Below are positions 5,861-7,713 of a stretch of 7,713 bases of DNA, piece after piece. The translations under genes and the position numbers were made by a program. Origin of the DNA: Thermodesulfobacteriaceae bacterium. Lineage in GTDB: Bacteria; Desulfobacterota; Dissulfuribacteria; Dissulfuribacterales; UBA3076. The stretch spans positions 1 to 7,713 of the forward strand of contig DTYO01000294.1 in NCBI GenBank assembly GCA_012961845.1, read 5' to 3'. Every line of letters begins with the position of its first letter. Position 1 is the stretch's first letter. The notes under the pieces were generated by a model. It saw only the letters and a program-made list of their open reading frames with translations. It was not told the origin of the DNA and did no database searches.

Positions 5861-7585
5861 ATGAGGATAGTTATCATCGGTTCGGTAGCGGCAGGCCCCA
5901 AGACGGCCTGCAGGGCCAGAAGGCTTCTGCCCGGGGCTGAGATCACAATGATAGATCAGGACAACCTGATCTCCTACGGGGGTTGCGGAATACCTTATTT
6001 CGTCTCCGGAGACGTGTCGGATGAAAAGGAGCTCAGATCCACAAGCTTCCACATGCTGAGGGACCCGCGTTTCTTCAGGGAAGCAAAAGGTGTGGATGTC
6101 CGGACCCTGACAAGAGCCACGGCCATCGACAGAAAAAACAAGGTCGTAAATGTGAAAGACCTCAGCAGCGGTGTTGAAGAGACTATTCCGTACGACAAAC
6201 TTGTTATAACCACCGGCAGCAGGCCCAATCTGCTTCCCGTTCCTGGCAACGACCTCGAAGGCGTATACACTATAAGCAACCTGCATAAAGCCATTGCTGT
6301 CAAGGAGGACATAGCAAGGGGCAGGGTGGGAAAGGCCGTTGTAATCGGTGGCGGCGCCATAGGCATTGAAATGGCCGAGGCTCTTGCAGACCTCTGGGGA
6401 GTAGAGACCTCAATAGTGGAATTCATGCCTCAGGTTCTTCCCAGAATCGTCGACAGGACTATAGCCTCCATGGTCACACAGCATCTGAGGGAAAATGGAG
6501 TCAGTGTCTACACAGGGGAAGCAGCCCGGAAATTTGAAGGAGATGACTCGGGTCGGGTCACCAGGGTGGTCACTGACAAGAGAAAATTGGAGGCGGATCT
6601 GGTCATCATGGCCGCCGGTGTCAGGCCCAGGGCTGAGCTTGCAGAAAATGCGGGTCTCCTGGTATCTCCGCTGGGAGCCATCGTGGTAAACCAGCGCATG
6701 CAGACTTCGGATCCCGACATTTATGCAGCCGGTGACTGTGTGGAGATATGCAATCTTGTCAGCGGCAGAAAAACATTCGCCCCCATGGGGTCCATTGCCA
6801 ACCGCCAGGGCCGTGTAGCAGCCGACAATCTTGCCGGCATACCTTCCACCTTTCAGGGCGCAGTGGGCAGCTTCATCATGAAAGTGTTTGATGTGTGCGT
6901 CGGTGCCACGGGACTGAGTCTCGAAGCTGCGGAGGCCGAGGGGTTCGATGCAGTGGATGCGTTCTGCGTGCAGTCGGACCGGGCACATTTCTTCCCGACC
7001 CAGTCTCTGCTGTTTCTCCAGCTCACGGCCGACAGGAACACCAGGCGGGTCCTGGGCGTCCAGGGTTTCGGCGCCATGGGAGATGGTCTGATGGCAAGAA
7101 TCAACGCGGCTGCCGGACTCATGGAAAGAAGAGCGATAATAAGTGATTTCAGCAACCTGGAACTGGCCTATGCCCCGCCTTTTTCAACAGCCGTGGACAT
7201 CCTGAACGCCGCAGCAAACGTGGCGGACAACCTGGTGTCGGGAAAGCTGCGGACAGTAGCGGTACACGACTTCCTGGACTGGATGAATGAAACCGAAGAT
7301 CACCCGGACTGGACTGCCCTGGATCTGCGCCATCCCAAAGAAGCGGCTCCTTTTGCTGAAAAATTTGCTGACAAGTGGATCGGAATGCCGTATGACATGG
7401 TGAGAAGCCGGTACCGCAAGCTGCCTCGGGACAGGAAACTCGTTCTCATATGCAACGCGGGAACCCGGTCTTTTGAAATCCAGTGTTTCCTGGATTCGGT
7501 CGGAATGACAGACACTGCCGTTCTGCCCGGCGGACTCAACGTGGTCAGCCGTCTGGGCGTGAAGTGGTGGCCGACGGACAGATAG
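5861..7585 (+). CDS. FAD-dependent CoA-disulfide/persulfide reductase-like protein with C-terminal rhodanese domain
   Basis: A cytosolic flavoprotein of 574 residues, near the length of CoADR-rhodanese fusions (CoA-disulfide reductase of Bacillus anthracis type, Npsr of Shewanella). Such enzymes use NAD(P)H to reduce CoA disulfide, CoA persulfide, polysulfide or sulfur. Seen in order are the FAD-binding GSVAAG (7-12), the single redox cysteine C42 in SYGGCGIPYF and the NAD(P)-binding GGGAIGIE (163-170). Next come the second FAD motif DIYAAGDC (286-293), the CoADR dimerisation stretch LAYAPPFS (435-442), and a rhodanese domain from about 463 with active-site loop CNAGTRS (C531). The ribosome-binding site AGGGAGA (5847-5853) lies 7 bases before the ATG. 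It is divergent from the minus-strand operon and preceded by the repeat region. The exact substrate is uncertain; sulfur or thiol redox metabolism is well supported by family. Confidence 0.93.
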   Translation: MRIVIIGSVAAGPKTACRARRLLPGAEITMIDQDNLISYGGCGIPYFVSGDVSDEKELRSTSFHMLRDPRFFREAKGVDVRTLTRATAIDRKNKVVNVKDLSSGVEETIPYDKLVITTGSRPNLLPVPGNDLEGVYTISNLHKAIAVKEDIARGRVGKAVVIGGGAIGIEMAEALADLWGVETSIVEFMPQVLPRIVDRTIASMVTQHLRENGVSVYTGEAARKFEGDDSGRVTRVVTDKRKLEADLVIMAAGVRPRAELAENAGLLVSPLGAIVVNQRMQTSDPDIYAAGDCVEICNLVSGRKTFAPMGSIANRQGRVAADNLAGIPSTFQGAVGSFIMKVFDVCVGATGLSLEAAEAEGFDAVDAFCVQSDRAHFFPTQSLLFLQLTADRNTRRVLGVQGFGAMGDGLMARINAAAGLMERRAIISDFSNLELAYAPPFSTAVDILNAAANVADNLVSGKLRTVAVHDFLDWMNETEDHPDWTALDLRHPKEAAPFAEKFADKWIGMPYDMVRSRYRKLPRDRKLVLICNAGTRSFEIQCFLDSVGMTDTAVLPGGLNVVSRLGVKWWPTDR

Positions 7586-7645
7586 TGCCTGTCAAAAAAT
7601 AGTCTTTGCATGTGAAGTCTGATTGTGTGAAAAAATAACGGAGCC

Positions 7646-7710
7646 CGCGGATCACCGGCACCTGTCCGCGCGAGCTCTGCTCGCGTGGGCTGGAGTCCGG
7701 TGCAGCCGCG
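7646..7710. other. Large GC-rich extended hairpin downstream of the oxidoreductase
   Basis: Three nested complementary pairs form an extended rod: CGCGG (7646-7650) with CCGCG (7706-7710), CACCGG (7653-7658) with CCGGTG (7697-7702), and a 12-pair terminal stem. The terminal stem is 7664-7675 with 7679-7690, includes two G-U pairs and is closed by a TCT triloop. It begins 60 bases after the stop codon. No T-run follows on the plus strand before the window ends. Read on the minus strand, a T-rich stretch (complement of 7630-7637) follows about 8 bases after the stem, so it could terminate a convergent gene. It could also be a REP-like palindromic repeat or part of an RNA gene continuing outside the window. 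Confidence 0.6.
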
Positions 7711-7713
7711 TGA

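Noticed and set aside
6410..6988. 192-codon minus-strand open frame inside the oxidoreductase gene
   Set aside because: Shadow of a well-supported coding region, with no domain or ribosome-binding site to support it.
7686..7713. Cobalamin-riboswitch-like CCGGTG-CAGCC string at the window end
   Set aside because: The other conserved boxes are absent and the bases are better explained as the 3' arm of the extended hairpin.

Overview
The window looks like bacterial chromosome from a mid-GC, probably anaerobic lineage. The forms of HemB and of the CoA-disulfide-reductase/rhodanese enzyme resemble those of sulfate-reducing Desulfobacterota (former Deltaproteobacteria). That placement is inferred from protein style only; there is no rRNA or other taxonomic marker here.

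Layout. Four genes on the minus strand (4696 down to 175) form a likely operon, in transcription order: a 602-residue ClpX-like AAA+ unfoldase, a 123-residue stand-alone receiver-domain protein with a degenerate phosphorylation site, porphobilinogen synthase (hemB), and an MFS_3-type efflux transporter. The first three are joined by 4-base ATGA stop/start overlaps, so they are very likely translationally coupled. The transporter follows after a 90-base gap. A divergent plus-strand gene (5861-7585) encodes an FAD/NAD(P)H disulfide or persulfide reductase with a C-terminal rhodanese domain. After it lies a large GC-rich extended hairpin at the window end.

Between the divergent units is a 1164-base AT-richer intergenic region (4697-5860). 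It holds two diverged direct copies of a 330-390 base non-coding repeat (4823-5150 and 5421-5810). The downstream copy carries about 66 extra bases. A fragment of that extra module recurs at the left edge of the window (28-73), downstream of the transporter gene, so same-orientation repeat copies flank the minus-strand operon.

How the parts may work together. The ATPase keeps the ClpX engine (Walker A/B, GYVG pore loop, IGF ClpP-docking loop, arginine finger, sensor 2) but lacks the N-terminal zinc-binding domain. It has an altered RKH region and a long C-terminal extension that seems to contain a second, degenerate copy of the AAA+ lid. The coupled pseudo-receiver has Arg where the phospho-acceptor Asp should be and Glu where the conserved Lys should be. 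Single-receiver and receiver-containing proteins (CpdR, RssB) are known ClpXP adaptors, so the pair is a good candidate for a dedicated unfoldase-adaptor module. This is the most interesting part of the window. Its co-transcription with hemB suggests, but does not show, a link to tetrapyrrole synthesis.
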